The notes under the pieces were generated by a model. That model searched no databases and was not told the origin of the DNA. It saw nothing but the letters and a program-made list of their open reading frames with translations. Positions 1-8,534 of a stretch of DNA of 64,000 nucleotides are shown here, one piece after another (the stretch's first letter is position 1; every line of letters begins with the position of its first letter). Position numbers and translations under genes: made by a program. The stretch is from Faecalicatena_A orotica. GTDB taxonomy: Bacteria; Bacillota; Clostridia; Lachnospirales; Lachnospiraceae. The DNA lies in assembly GCF_040545875.1 (NCBI RefSeq), contig NZ_JBEPMR010000008.1; one strand, given 5' to 3'.

Positions 1-111
1 ATTATATGCCATCTTCCTCTGTGTGAGTGCATATACCCCTCCCCTATCCTGTTTTTCCATCTCAATACGGAACCGCTCTTTCAGCAGTTCCGTCATTTTG
101 ATATCATCCAT
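1..111 (-). CDS. Fic family protein, N-terminal fragment (cut by window edge)
   Basis: The first 37 codons of a minus-strand gene run off the left edge. The start is the ATG at 109-111, preceded by an AAAGGAGTG ribosome binding site. The visible residues end in QDRGGVYALTQRKMAYN. This resembles the region just before the SNxIEG segment of Clostridial Fic/DOC proteins, which usually transfer AMP to target hydroxyls. The catalytic HxFx(D/E)GN(G/K)R motif would lie outside the window, so the family call rests only on this short N-terminal similarity and is tentative. Confidence 0.5.
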   Translation of the reverse strand, partial: MDDIKMTELLKERFRIEMEKQDRGGVYALTQRKMAYN

Positions 112-294
112 ATAGCACACTCCTTTACAAATATATATTCAAACAGACTATTGTATCTCTTCCTATGATTTATTTCCTATTATAGCCAAAGGTTTATCTT
201 TAATCAACTGGAATCCTATACTTTCCCGGTACCGGCTTTCGTATAGTTGCGGTTTACCCCCTGCATATGCGCCTGCCTCTACTATTTAAAAGGA

Positions 295-323
295 TTGACG
301 ATAGTCTCTGTAAATAATATACT
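295..323 (+). promoter_or_regulatory. Sigma-A type promoter for the small membrane protein
   Basis: TTGACG at 295-300 and TATACT at 318-323 are separated by 17 bp. This predicts a transcript start near 330 and a 5' leader of about 45 nt before the gene at 375. Confidence 0.6.
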
Positions 324-374
324 GTCATTAATAAAGCATTGCCCAAAATACATTACGAAAAGTGGGAGTGATTA

Positions 375-599
375 ATGAGGAAGCTATATAATATATTGAA
401 AATGGTATCGTGGTGTTTCGTAGGAGTCTTCATTGGGAGCAGTATTTATCAATACTACGATTATAAAACACACCCTGATTTATACGCATGGCAGTCAGCC
501 CCCTGGTATTTGAGTATTGAGATAAGAGGGGTGTTCACCGCCATAATTATCGCAGTTCTTCTTATTATAATGCATATTATCAAAAAGAAGCTTAAGTAA
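375..599 (+). CDS. Small two-helix membrane protein of unknown function
   Basis: This 74-residue protein has two hydrophobic segments, about residues 10-28 and 49-69, and a Lys-rich C-terminus (IIKKKLK). It looks like a small inner-membrane hairpin protein. A GGGAGTG ribosome binding site lies just upstream of the ATG, and a good promoter sits at 295-323, so it is probably expressed. It stands alone between a divergent Fic-like gene and a convergent hydrolase operon. I recognise no family and assign no function. Confidence 0.65.
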   Translation: MRKLYNILKMVSWCFVGVFIGSSIYQYYDYKTHPDLYAWQSAPWYLSIEIRGVFTAIIIAVLLIIMHIIKKKLK

Positions 600-658
600 A
601 TCCGGATGTAGGGAATCACATCATTTTCCTGATAGTAAGGATGAACAGTATTTCGTTT

Positions 659-1633
659 TCATACTAAATATTCCTTAAAGAACTGTGTCATCTTATCAAA
701 CGGAATGATATCCGTCTGATCATACAAATCCGTATGGACTGCCCCCGGTATAATCATAAGTTCCTTGTTATCACCGTTCAGTTTTTCAAAGGCATCCTTG
801 CTGAAATAGCAGGAATGGGCCTTTTCACCATGAATTAACAGCACTGCATTTCTGATTTCCTGACTGTACTGCAGGATCGGCATGTTAAGAAATGGCAGGG
901 ATGACGTAACATTCCAGCCATCATTGGAATTCAGTGATCTTGCATGGTATCCTCTGTCTGTTTTATAATAATCAAAATAATCCTTTACAAAGAAAGGTGC
1001 ATCTTCAGGCAGTGTATCGACCACACCCCCTGCAAGTGCATATTTTCCATTCTTATAATCAGCAGTCCTCTGTGTATTCAGAGCCTTGCGTTTCTCGTAT
1101 CTTGCTTCTTCGCTGTCCTCTGAGTCGAAATACCCTTTGGCATTGACCCTGCTCATGTCATACATGGTCAAAGCTGCCGTTGCTTTGATTCTGGTATCAA
1201 TGGCCGCCGCATTCAGTGCCATTCCTCCCCAGCCGCAGATACCGATGATACCGATTTTTTCGGGATCAACATTTCCCTGAACGGAAAGGAAATCCACTGC
1301 CGCCTGAAAATCTTCTGTATTGATGTCCGGTGAGGCAACATATCTTGGCATTCCGCCGCTTTCCCCTGTAAAAGAGGGATCAAAAGCAATCGTTAAAAAT
1401 CCTCTTTCTGCCATCGTCTGTGCATACAATCCGGCAGCCTGCTCTTTGACGGCACCAAAAGGCCCGCATACTGCGATGGCCGCAAGAGTGCCCTCCGCAT
1501 CTTTTGGTACATACATATCTGCCGCCAGTGTGATACCATAACGATTATGGAAAGTCACTTTGCTGTGGTCTACTTTTTCACTGCGCGGAAAAGTCTTATC
1601 CCATTCTTTTACTAAACTTAATTTTTCCATCAT
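659..1633 (-). CDS. Alpha/beta hydrolase (YcjY/dienelactone hydrolase-like)
   Basis: This 324-residue cytosolic alpha/beta hydrolase has no signal peptide. Its beta-sheet core starts near GVTLAADMYVP-like residues 33-43. The nucleophile elbow is GICGWGG, with Cys in the nucleophile position as in dienelactone hydrolases rather than Ser. A distal strand with LLIHGEKAHS and a late GAVHTDLYD segment can supply the acid and His of the triad. The substrate cannot be inferred. It is the second gene of a two-gene operon: the small protein ending at 1653 is upstream, 19 nt away. A divergent LysR gene (2075) with an intervening palindrome probably controls the pair. The start ATG at 1633 has an AAGGGA site. 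Confidence 0.8.
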   Translation of the reverse strand: MMEKLSLVKEWDKTFPRSEKVDHSKVTFHNRYGITLAADMYVPKDAEGTLAAIAVCGPFGAVKEQAAGLYAQTMAERGFLTIAFDPSFTGESGGMPRYVASPDINTEDFQAAVDFLSVQGNVDPEKIGIIGICGWGGMALNAAAIDTRIKATAALTMYDMSRVNAKGYFDSEDSEEARYEKRKALNTQRTADYKNGKYALAGGVVDTLPEDAPFFVKDYFDYYKTDRGYHARSLNSNDGWNVTSSLPFLNMPILQYSQEIRNAVLLIHGEKAHSCYFSKDAFEKLNGDNKELMIIPGAVHTDLYDQTDIIPFDKMTQFFKEYLV

Positions 1634-1652
1634 TATAAGTCCCTTCTTTCTA

Positions 1653-1886
1653 CTAAAAGTCTTCCCTGTTAATTCTGTAAATCAGAAAATCAAGACAGTC
1701 AATTTGCTTCTGTCCTGCATGGACAGTTTCCAGAAGTATTGTTTTATGTTTGGAAAGCAATGGCAGCATTTTTCTCCATTCCCCGCATTTCGCATAAGCC
1801 ATACAACATTCTGCCGTTTTTTCATCACAGCCTGCATCCAATAGGTTTTGATACAGGATTCCAAGCGTATCCGATGCTTCCGCCAT
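1653..1886 (-). CDS. Small Cys-containing helical protein
   Basis: This predicted 77-residue soluble, mostly helical protein carries four Cys in its middle (GCDEKTAECCMAYAKCG). The chosen start is the ATG at 1886, which has a GGAGGTAG site 6-8 nt upstream; a GTG at 1892 is the alternative. It is the first gene of the operon with the alpha/beta hydrolase and lies next to the LysR regulator. Similar short proteins with a Cys cluster are common hypothetical genes in Lachnospiraceae. The function is unknown; a metal- or redox-linked role would be a guess from the cysteines alone. Confidence 0.55.
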   Translation of the reverse strand: MAEASDTLGILYQNLLDAGCDEKTAECCMAYAKCGEWRKMLPLLSKHKTILLETVHAGQKQIDCLDFLIYRINREDF

Positions 1887-1960
1887 ATTCACTACCTCCT
1901 TTAGTTTTATTATAGGCAGCGCCTGCTGATATGTCTAATATTTATAATTCATATCATGTT

Positions 1961-1993
1961 ATTCTTTTAAAGAATAGTGCCGCGTGTTATAAT
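1961..1993 (+). promoter_or_regulatory. LysR-type palindrome plus -10 box
   Basis: ATTCTTT-T-AAAGAAT at 1961-1975 is a perfect 7-1-7 palindrome that fits the T-N11-A form of LysR boxes. TATAAT follows at 1988-1993. The site lies between the LysR gene and the divergent hydrolase operon, where a LysR protein would bind to control both. Confidence 0.5.
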
Positions 1994-2074
1994 GATCCTG
2001 TAATCTGACAGCACACGTATCTGTTCAGAATATCATCCACATTCATAAATTTAAGCAGAATAGAGGTGTCTTTT

Positions 2075-2953
2075 ATGGAAATCAGGGTATTGCGCTATTT
2101 TATAGAAATCGCCAGAGAAGGCAATATGTCAAGGGCAGCTGAGACACTTCATGTCTCTCAGCCGACTTTATCAAAACAGATGAAGGAATTAGAGAAGGAA
2201 CTGGGAAAAAAACTGTTTAAACGCGGAAGTACGACACTCACCCTCACAGATGAAGGCATGCTCCTGAGGAAGAGGGCCGAGGATATTTTGGAAATGGTAG
2301 ATAAGACAACCGATGAATTCAAGGCACTTGATAATATCATGGGGGGAGACGTGCAGATTGGGTGTGCAGAATCCTACCTAATAAAATATCTGGCAAGAGC
2401 AATCGGCCAGCTTAAAGCTGACTATCCATTGCTCCGCTATCACCTTTCAAGTGGGAATACGGAACAGGTGACAGAAAAGCTTGATAAAGGCCTGCTTGAT
2501 TTTGCCGTCATTGCAGAACCCCCAAGTTTGTCAAAATATAACTATATTGAAATTCCGGGAAGTGATGTATGGGGGCTGTTAATGAAAAGAGACAATCCAT
2601 TGACAAAGAAAAAGACGATTGTCGTTGATGACTTGCTGGGATTAGACCTGATTTGCTCTGATCAGGCAATTAAGGTGGATATCCCGAGATGGTGCGGTGA
2701 AAAAGTTGATATGCTGAATTTTACCGGTACCACGAACCTCTTTTATAATGGTTCCGTTTTTGTAAAAGAAGGGCTCGGATCTATGCTGACATTTGACAGG
2801 CTCGCAGATACAGGGGCTGACAGTGGTTTATGCTTCCGCCCTTTATCCCCCGCTTTGGAGACAAAAATGTATGTAATCTGGAAAAAGTATCAGGTTTTTA
2901 CACCAATTGCAAACTTGCTAATTAATGAGCTGAAGAACATCCTGCCGGAATGA
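2075..2953 (+). CDS. LysR family transcriptional regulator
   Basis: This 292-residue protein has the standard LysR layout. The winged HTH covers residues 1-60 (MEIRVLRYFIEIAREGNMSR then LHVSQPTLSKQMKELE), and a type-2 periplasmic-binding-like effector domain follows from about 90 to 290. The ATG at 2075 is preferred because AGAGGTG precedes it; a GTG at 2066 sits inside that site. It is divergent from the hydrolase operon and is likely its regulator through the palindrome at 1961-1975. Its stop codon lies within the loop of its own terminator. The ligand is unknown. Confidence 0.9.
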   Translation: MEIRVLRYFIEIAREGNMSRAAETLHVSQPTLSKQMKELEKELGKKLFKRGSTTLTLTDEGMLLRKRAEDILEMVDKTTDEFKALDNIMGGDVQIGCAESYLIKYLARAIGQLKADYPLLRYHLSSGNTEQVTEKLDKGLLDFAVIAEPPSLSKYNYIEIPGSDVWGLLMKRDNPLTKKKTIVVDDLLGLDLICSDQAIKVDIPRWCGEKVDMLNFTGTTNLFYNGSVFVKEGLGSMLTFDRLADTGADSGLCFRPLSPALETKMYVIWKKYQVFTPIANLLINELKNILPE

Positions 2954-2966
2954 CAGGATGTTTTTC
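2936..2966 (+). terminator. Rho-independent terminator of the LysR gene
   Basis: The 9-bp arms AACATCCTG (2936-2944) and CAGGATGTT (2954-2962) run straight into a T-run. The stop codon 2951-2953 is in the loop. Confidence 0.8.
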
Positions 2967-2997
2967 CTTCAATACACTATCTGTAGCGAACCTGATG

Positions 2998-4449
2998 TTA
3001 CTCTTTACAGGCTGCTGTAACAATAGCACTCTTTTGTAATGAATGATTCTTCCCTCCTTCTAAAAGAGACTCAGTTCCTTTCTCGTCTCCCAATGTTCTG
3101 AAAAAGCGTACAGTCAGAAACATGGCAGCAATCATCCCAATGATGTCAGCGGCAGGTGCGGCAAACAGGATTCCGTTGATGCCGCTGCCCGGCTGGTTCC
3201 GTTCAAATAAAGAGGGCATCAGGATTACAAGCGGCACAAAGCACACAATATCACGGGTAAGAGAAGCAATGACCGCCATAACCGGTCTGCCTACAGCCTG
3301 AAAGAAAATGGAAGACATCTTAATCACGCAGGTAAAGATGACAAGTGACAGGAATACCCGGAATGTACGCTGTGCATATTCAAGATAAAGTGCATCATTT
3401 CCAGAGCCAAAGATGTTGATCACAACCTGCGGGCAAAACTCAAAGATCAGGGTAGCAATGACTCCGACAACAAGCGTTACAGTCAGGATTGTACGGTATG
3501 TTTCCCTGACGCGTACGTATTTTTTCGCACCGAAATTATAACCGAGAATTGGCTGCCCTCCAAGGACAATACCTACAACGATATTAATGACAATGGTAAA
3601 TACTTTTGTTTCAATACTGATCACTGATATGGGAATATCCTGCCCATAAATCGACAGGGCACCGTATCTTGCCAGCATGATATTGCAGACCAGAGAAATC
3701 ATGACAATGGACATCTGTGTAATAAAAGACGAGGCACCTAATTTCAGAGCGTTACTGAATATTTTAAAATGCGGTACAAAGCTCTCTTTAGTCAGGCGGA
3801 AACTCTTTGTTTTGAAAAAATATAGCACGCAGACAAGGAAAGAAAACGTCTGCCCTATGACTGTCGCCCAGGCAGCGCCTGCAATCCCCCGGTTTAAGAC
3901 AAAGATAAATATTGGGTCGAGAATGATGTTCAATATTGCCCCAAGCGTCATAGATACCATTGAAACTGCCGGGCTTCCATCCGCGCGGATGACAGCGTTC
4001 ATCATGTTCATCAGCATGAAGGCCGGAAAGAAACTGAGTACGATGGTGAAATATTCCACCGCCATCGAGATGGTCTGGTCAGAAGCACCGAACAGCCGAA
4101 GCAGCGGCTCCTTAAAAATGGCACAGAGTACCAGCGTGACAGTAACACCGCTGCCAATACAGCGATGTGCATTCTTCGTATCTTTTTTCCCCTGACAGAG
4201 ACTGAGATAGGCTGCACTGCCATCACCGATACACCATGCAAAGGCCTGTGCGATAATGAGAATGGGAAAGACAATTCCTGTTGCCGCATTGCCGAGATAT
4301 CCTAGGTCACTATTACCGATAAAAATCTGGTCGACAATATTGTAGAGCGCACTGATAAGCAGCGATAGAATGCAGGGAATCGAAAATTTCACCAGTAGCT
4401 TTGATATTTTCTCCTCACCTAGTGTACGATTTTGATTTGATAGTTCCAT
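2998..4449 (-). CDS. MATE family multidrug efflux transporter
   Basis: This protein of about 483 residues has roughly twelve membrane spans in two homologous halves, typical of MATE exporters (MepA/NorM-like). The N-terminal half has the KFSIPCILSLLISALYNIVDQIFIG signature region (split here across residues 20-45) and the family's usual ADGSP/GAILNIILDPIFIF pattern follows near residues 160-190. It should exchange Na+ or H+ for cationic drugs at the cytoplasmic membrane. The start ATG at 4449 follows an AGGAGG site; upstream in-frame codons lack one. The gene is isolated by terminators on both sides and has no adjacent MarR regulator. The substrate is not predictable. Confidence 0.88.
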   Translation of the reverse strand: MELSNQNRTLGEEKISKLLVKFSIPCILSLLISALYNIVDQIFIGNSDLGYLGNAATGIVFPILIIAQAFAWCIGDGSAAYLSLCQGKKDTKNAHRCIGSGVTVTLVLCAIFKEPLLRLFGASDQTISMAVEYFTIVLSFFPAFMLMNMMNAVIRADGSPAVSMVSMTLGAILNIILDPIFIFVLNRGIAGAAWATVIGQTFSFLVCVLYFFKTKSFRLTKESFVPHFKIFSNALKLGASSFITQMSIVMISLVCNIMLARYGALSIYGQDIPISVISIETKVFTIVINIVVGIVLGGQPILGYNFGAKKYVRVRETYRTILTVTLVVGVIATLIFEFCPQVVINIFGSGNDALYLEYAQRTFRVFLSLVIFTCVIKMSSIFFQAVGRPVMAVIASLTRDIVCFVPLVILMPSLFERNQPGSGINGILFAAPAADIIGMIAAMFLTVRFFRTLGDEKGTESLLEGGKNHSLQKSAIVTAACKE

Positions 4450-4519
4450 GATTATAATCCTCCTGTTATACATATTGCGGAGTCTTTATCAGAGAAAAGC
4501 TGCCTAAAAACTGCGAAGG

Positions 4520-4563
4520 ACAAAAAAATAGTGCGTAGAAATCGTTTGGAATTTCTACGCACT
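4520..4563 (-). terminator. Strong terminator of the CAT-SAP-GNAT operon
   Basis: A perfect 13-bp stem (4530-4542 and 4551-4563) with an 8-nt loop is followed, on the minus strand, by A then seven T. It separates the acetyltransferase operon from the MATE gene. Confidence 0.85.
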
Positions 4564-4655
4564 AAGCTGTCCAGCCCAGTTAGAATAACATAATTTTTCG
4601 AGAAAAGTCAAGCAGGTTTTTTGGGAGGGATATTAAGATTTATCCTTATTTTCTA

Positions 4656-5102
4656 CTATAGCCGCAATTCCATCGGTGTAAATCTCAGGCCGTTTACTAC
4701 CCGCTCTTTATCAAGATCCCGAAAGCCAAGTTTGTGATATACTGGGATCGCATACGGCGACGAGTTTACTGTCATTCTATCAGAATGGCACTCTTTTCGT
4801 AATGTTTGAAACAACTGTCTGCCGATTCCCTGTCTGTGATATTTTCCATCCACAAAAAATAATGCGATATGTGTCCCTTCGCTACGCGATGCTATAACAC
4901 CAATCAATTTTTCACGGTCAAAAGCGCCAAATAAACGAAGTTGAGTTATAAAATTTATATCGTGTATGCACTTATAAAATTCATCTATTCCCTCTTTTGT
5001 GTAATCTGGTGATTCGTATTCATTGAAAACCTTCCAAACCAGTGACAGCGCTTCCTCCTCCATTTCTTTCTCCAGTTCCCTGACAGTTATATTCTGCATC
5101 AT
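4656..5102 (-). CDS. GNAT family N-acetyltransferase
   Basis: This 148-residue single-domain GNAT protein has its acetyl-CoA binding segment at YHRQGIGRQLF, the Q/RxxGxG/A motif of the family, after the beta-strand IALFFVDGKY. It ends with the usual NSSPYAIPVYHKLGF pattern of motif B. It is the last gene of a three-gene operon with the SAP-domain protein (6 nt upstream) and the CAT-like gene, closed by the terminator at 4520-4563. The acceptor substrate is unknown. Confidence 0.85.
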   Translation of the reverse strand: MMQNITVRELEKEMEEEALSLVWKVFNEYESPDYTKEGIDEFYKCIHDINFITQLRLFGAFDREKLIGVIASRSEGTHIALFFVDGKYHRQGIGRQLFQTLRKECHSDRMTVNSSPYAIPVYHKLGFRDLDKERVVNGLRFTPMELRL

Positions 5103-5108
5103 ACACCT

Positions 5109-5684
5109 CTAATCCTCCAATGCTGCAAGATCCGACTGCTCATAGCGATTATGCCCCTGCAGCTGTTTTTTATATTTCCAGCACCTAATAGCATCCTCCA
5201 ATGATTTTCCCTGGTTATCTGCAAAAAAGTCACGTATATAAGTGTTATACTCAAATTGCCTGTCAATTTTTGTATTCCCTTTTTTCTTATCTTCTATAAT
5301 TTGATAATAAGCCACAATCGCATCCCTGTAAGTTTTGCCTGCATTGCCTTTCAACCATTTTTGAAAAGCAACATTAAAAGAAAAACTATTCCCAATTTGT
5401 TCTTTAAAAAATGCCCTGTGTTTTTCTGAACAGACAAAGTCAGGTTCAATCTTTGTATCCTCCCGAATATCGGATATCACCACAGCCTTTTTCTTGGCGG
5501 CTGCCGCAGATAATATCTTTCCAGTATCAAGGAAATATGCAATCCTGTCTGTTATCTCTATCTTGCCCCCGGAAGTGGGCAAACCATTTTTCCTGCAAAA
5601 ATCCACCAGCTCTTCTTTCAAATAGTAGAAATCACGAAATGTTTTACTATTTAAATTTCTGTCCAAAACAGGTCTTTCCGTCAT
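5109..5684 (-). CDS. SAP-domain protein (DUF6434-like)
   Basis: This protein of about 191 residues has an N-terminal SAP-like helix-extended-helix module (residues 9-52: FYYLKEELVDFCRKNGLP then GGKIEITDRIAYFLDTGKI), which in other proteins binds nucleic acid. The C-terminal helical part holds two similar segments, FQKWLKGNAGKTYRDAIVAY and FFADNQGKSLEDAIRCW, as in DUF6434 proteins. The start at ATG 5684 is chosen for its AGAGGA-like site; a longer reading would overlap the upstream CAT gene. It lies between CAT and GNAT in one operon. The function is not established. Confidence 0.7.
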   Translation of the reverse strand: MTERPVLDRNLNSKTFRDFYYLKEELVDFCRKNGLPTSGGKIEITDRIAYFLDTGKILSAAAAKKKAVVISDIREDTKIEPDFVCSEKHRAFFKEQIGNSFSFNVAFQKWLKGNAGKTYRDAIVAYYQIIEDKKKGNTKIDRQFEYNTYIRDFFADNQGKSLEDAIRCWKYKKQLQGHNRYEQSDLAALED

Positions 5685-5700
5685 ATTTATCCTCTTTCCT

Positions 5701-6336
5701 CTATAGTATATTTTTATCCAAGTAACTTTGCAAACCCTCTGCAAATTGTCCTATATGTAGACCATCTACAAAAGAATGGTGCGCCTGAACAGAGACAGGC
5801 ATCATGATTCTTCCATCTTTTTCATAATACTTTCCCCAGTCAAAAAGAGGTGTCGCATTGTCTTTTTTTCCTGAATTCGTATGTGAAATGTGTGTATATG
5901 TGACCCACGGCATAGGAGAACACTGAAATACATCGTTTCCCAACGGCCCCGTAAAATATTCTTTCTGTTCCTCCGCTGTCCTCAGTGCCAACCCGCAATA
6001 TTCTTCCAAATCATCTATAAATGGAACATTCACTACTTTGAACAGTTCTGTCTCCTTATTCAGATACGTGAACGCTGTATCAATCCTGTCAAACAGTACA
6101 ATCTGGCCATCTACAAACCTATAACGGAATGCCTCAATCTCATTTGCACATTTACAGACAGCATAAACCATCGCCATTGTAAAAGAAAGCCCCCGTTCTT
6201 TCACCACGCGTTTAAAGTTTGTAATATCCACCTCAAATGTCACACAAAATGCTGGTTCAATACTGTTCCTGAAAACCATACAGTGCATTGCCCTGTCCCA
6301 TGTTTTTTCATCAATCACTCTGTACTGATTAGACAT
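5701..6336 (-). CDS. Chloramphenicol acetyltransferase (CAT) family
   Basis: This protein of about 211 residues matches the type A CAT fold and length. It has the active-site motif HHSFVDG near the C-terminus (HHxxxDG, catalytic His about residue 187) and the CAT-like start region (YRVIDEKTWDRAMHC). Family members form trimers and acetylate the 3-OH of chloramphenicol with acetyl-CoA. Chromosomal Clostridial homologues are often diverged, so actual resistance is unproven. The start at ATG 6336 has GGAGGG upstream. It is the first gene of the operon with the SAP-domain and GNAT genes (16 nt and 6 nt spacing). Confidence 0.85.
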   Translation of the reverse strand: MSNQYRVIDEKTWDRAMHCMVFRNSIEPAFCVTFEVDITNFKRVVKERGLSFTMAMVYAVCKCANEIEAFRYRFVDGQIVLFDRIDTAFTYLNKETELFKVVNVPFIDDLEEYCGLALRTAEEQKEYFTGPLGNDVFQCSPMPWVTYTHISHTNSGKKDNATPLFDWGKYYEKDGRIMMPVSVQAHHSFVDGLHIGQFAEGLQSYLDKNIL

Positions 6337-6441
6337 ATCTTTTCCCTCCAAAATTAAATTAATCAGTTCTGCTCACTGGAATATAGTAAATCATCATTTA
6401 TACTTCATTGCTTTTTGTTCGGTAAATATAGTTTCCCGGCA

Positions 6442-6954
6442 TCACCTTCTAAATAGCTTCTTCCAAAAAGCATCATAATCTTCCCGCACGAAGTTCTCCT
6501 CAGACGATAATATTTCATATCTTACACCACGCATTGAGAAAAACTCGTTCGTTTCATAAATTCCATTCTTTTTATAAAACTTTATGCGCCTGTTCCTCGC
6601 TTCAGCATTATCCGCATTTTCATCAGGTGCTTCCACTTCAAGTAAAATAGTTTTATCCGGATATCTATCCCTTAACCATTTTATAATTTCCGAGCCATGT
6701 CCCTGCCCCCGCACTGCGTTATTAACAGCAAGATATAGAATATACAGGACCTTTTCCTGCTCAATAACATAAGCGAATCCACATAGCTTATCGCCATCGT
6801 AAAATGCTTTTGCGTTAATGGTCTTACGATGTACCATGATTCTCAGAATCCATAAAGGGATCTGTTCCTTACGGGGAAAAGAGCTTTTGTACAGTTTTTT
6901 AATAGCCGTATAATCCGGCATTCTCTTATGAATATTTTTTGCTGCTAAGTTCAT
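6442..6954 (-). CDS. GNAT family N-acetyltransferase
   Basis: A GNAT domain of about 170 residues. The acetyl-CoA motif appears as NNAVRGQGHGSEIIKWL (R/QxxGxG), following the strand VLYILYLAV, and motif B appears as NRRIKFYKKNGIY. The late WxxLFRR tail is unexceptional. ATG 6954 is preferred because a GGTGAT element precedes it; ATG 6966 is an alternative with no visible ribosome site. It is 105 nt upstream of the CAT operon and 60 nt downstream of the pyrophosphatase-like gene, so it may be co-transcribed with either. The substrate is unknown. Confidence 0.8.
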   Translation of the reverse strand: MNLAAKNIHKRMPDYTAIKKLYKSSFPRKEQIPLWILRIMVHRKTINAKAFYDGDKLCGFAYVIEQEKVLYILYLAVNNAVRGQGHGSEIIKWLRDRYPDKTILLEVEAPDENADNAEARNRRIKFYKKNGIYETNEFFSMRGVRYEILSSEENFVREDYDAFWKKLFRR

Positions 6955-7014
6955 TTTTATCACCATAACATTTTTTGAATAGTCCGTATGAATTTTCTGA
7001 GAAGAAAACAGGAT

Positions 7015-7347
7015 TTATATTCTGGTCATTATGACCTCCGATTTGAAATACTGTTCTTGAAACTTTACCTGCTCCCAGACCTCCGCTTCCGTAAAATGAC
7101 AGTTATCTGGTGCGACAACCCATTTTTCCTCAATATCATCATATCTATGTATGATTGCAATTACTTTTCCGGTAAACTCTTTGACAGCATGATTGACACC
7201 CAATATATAGGCATCCTGTTCTTCTCCATCCTGTGCCATAACTCCCTCTATAAAACCATAGTTAACTGGATAATAGATATCTTTATGTACAGGATGGAAG
7301 GTCCCTAATGGTCTGTCAACTGTTACTTTTACAATATCACCAATCAT
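7015..7347 (-). CDS. Inorganic pyrophosphatase-like protein (short form)
   Basis: This 110-residue protein carries the family I pyrophosphatase signature in order: YYPVNYGFIEG (compare YPxNYGxIP) and then DGEEQDAYILGV (compare the metal-binding DGDxxDxxV). It is much shorter than the 165-180 residue classical enzymes but matches a compact Clostridial group annotated as pyrophosphatase. Whether it hydrolyses pyrophosphate or a related substrate is not clear. The start at 7347 has an AGAGGGAC site. Confidence 0.7.
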   Translation of the reverse strand: MIGDIVKVTVDRPLGTFHPVHKDIYYPVNYGFIEGVMAQDGEEQDAYILGVNHAVKEFTGKVIAIIHRYDDIEEKWVVAPDNCHFTEAEVWEQVKFQEQYFKSEVIMTRI

Positions 7348-7408
7348 AGTCAGTCCCTCTGTAGCCCCGCCTAATGCTCGCCGCTCGCGGGAATAAATAC
7401 ATATTCAA

Positions 7409-7744
7409 CTAATCTTCACGATGTTCTTCCCCCCAGATGCATAACTGGTCAAGCACCTGCATTAGAGATTTCCCCTTTTCTGACAGGCTGTACTCTACCT
7501 TTGGAGGGATTTGTGGGTATACATTCCGCAGTACAAGGCCGTCAGACTCTAATTCCCTAAGATTCTGGCTTAATGTTTTATCAGATATTTTCTTCAAATA
7601 TCGCTGAAGTTCATTGAAACGGACAGTTTCAAATTCCATCAGACAATATAGGATAATCATTTTGTATTTACCAGATATCAGCGATAAGGTATAGCTAAAT
7701 CCGGTTTTTTCGAAATTCGCATTCTCTATATATTTTGATATCAT
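7409..7744 (-). CDS. HxlR family transcriptional regulator
   Basis: This winged-HTH protein of about 111 residues has the HxlR pattern: LISGKYKMIILYCL, then RFNELQRYLKKISDKTLSQN and LRELESDGLVLR, and the wing QIPPKVEYSLSEKGKSL. The usual N-terminal sensory Cys of redox-type HxlR proteins (YodB, HypR) is not evident. It is divergent from a flavin reductase at 7877, with operator-like repeats between, so it probably controls that gene and itself. ATG 7744 is chosen; ATG 7750 and GTG 7756 are alternatives. Confidence 0.88.
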   Translation of the reverse strand: MISKYIENANFEKTGFSYTLSLISGKYKMIILYCLMEFETVRFNELQRYLKKISDKTLSQNLRELESDGLVLRNVYPQIPPKVEYSLSEKGKSLMQVLDQLCIWGEEHRED

Positions 7745-7766
7745 AAACATTACCACTTTCTTTTAG

Positions 7767-7821
7767 GTAAGTACCTTACTTTAATGTGGGTACTTGTTTT
7801 TACTTCTATCTATATTATAAT
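7767..7821 (+). promoter_or_regulatory. HxlR operator-like repeats and flavin reductase promoter
   Basis: GTAAG-TAC-CTTAC is a palindrome at 7767-7779. AAGTAC (7769-7774) also pairs with GTACTT (7790-7795). The second half overlaps a -35 TTGTTT (7794-7799), spaced 16 bp from TATAAT (7816-7821). A regulator bound here would block the + strand promoter. Confidence 0.55.
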
Positions 7822-7876
7822 GGACTCAGCAGATATGTAAAGTATTGATTCAATTATTTTTAAATGGAGGTAGTCT

Positions 7877-8449
7877 ATGAAAAAAGATTTAGGAGTAAAG
7901 CCGTATTTATTTCCGATGCCTGTTCTGATGATTTCAACTTACGGTGATAATGATGTAGTTGATGTTATGAATATGGCCTGGGGTAGTATTTGTGCACAAA
8001 ATATGGTGTCCCTGAATATCAGTAAAGGGCACAAGACATCTGAAAATATCCAGAAGCGTAATGCTTTCACCCTCAGTATTGCCGATATTCCTCACATTGA
8101 GGCCGCCGATTTCTTCGGTATCGCAACTGGCAATAAAATGTCCGATAAATTTGAGCGTACCGGACTGACTGCCACTAAAAGCCAGAAAGTAGATGCCCCT
8201 ATCGTGAATGAATTCCCGCTCACGCTGGAGTGTAAGGTTGTCGAAGCAAGAGACGAGGTATACGGCTTTCATGTAATAGGTGAGATTGTAGGTGTCCTTG
8301 CAGATGAATCTGTACTGGACGAGAGCGGAAAGGTTGACCCGTCAAAACTAAATGCATTCGTTTTTGATCAGTTCCAGAATGGTTATTACGCCATTGGGGA
8401 AAAAGTAGGGCAGGCCTGGAGTACCGGAGTACCACTTATGAAAAAATAA
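7877..8449 (+). CDS. Flavin reductase family protein (FMN-binding split barrel)
   Basis: A 190-residue flavoredoxin/flavin-reductase-like protein. The N-terminal PMPVLMISTYGDNDVVDVMN and the segment SLNISKGHKTSENIQKRNAF (both FMN-binding strands in this fold) are followed by FTLSIADIPHIEAADFFG. Such proteins bind FMN and accept electrons from NAD(P)H or serve as electron carriers. It is soluble and a single gene with GGAGGTAG before the ATG. The divergent HxlR regulator and operator-like repeats suggest induction by an electrophile or redox signal, as known for other HxlR targets; that is inference. Confidence 0.85.
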   Translation: MKKDLGVKPYLFPMPVLMISTYGDNDVVDVMNMAWGSICAQNMVSLNISKGHKTSENIQKRNAFTLSIADIPHIEAADFFGIATGNKMSDKFERTGLTATKSQKVDAPIVNEFPLTLECKVVEARDEVYGFHVIGEIVGVLADESVLDESGKVDPSKLNAFVFDQFQNGYYAIGEKVGQAWSTGVPLMKK

Positions 8450-8460
8450 AAACCGGACAC

Positions 8461-8500
8461 AAGGGACACTTCACATAATGAGGTGTCCCTTTGCATTTTG
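8461..8500 (+). terminator. Terminator after the flavin reductase gene
   Basis: AAGGGACAC (8461-8469) and GTGTCCCTT (8483-8491) form a strong stem with inner TCA/TGA pairing. A weak T-rich tail follows. Confidence 0.65.
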
Positions 8501-8534
8501 CAAAGATGGCTATATGTCAATAAACAACTGAATT

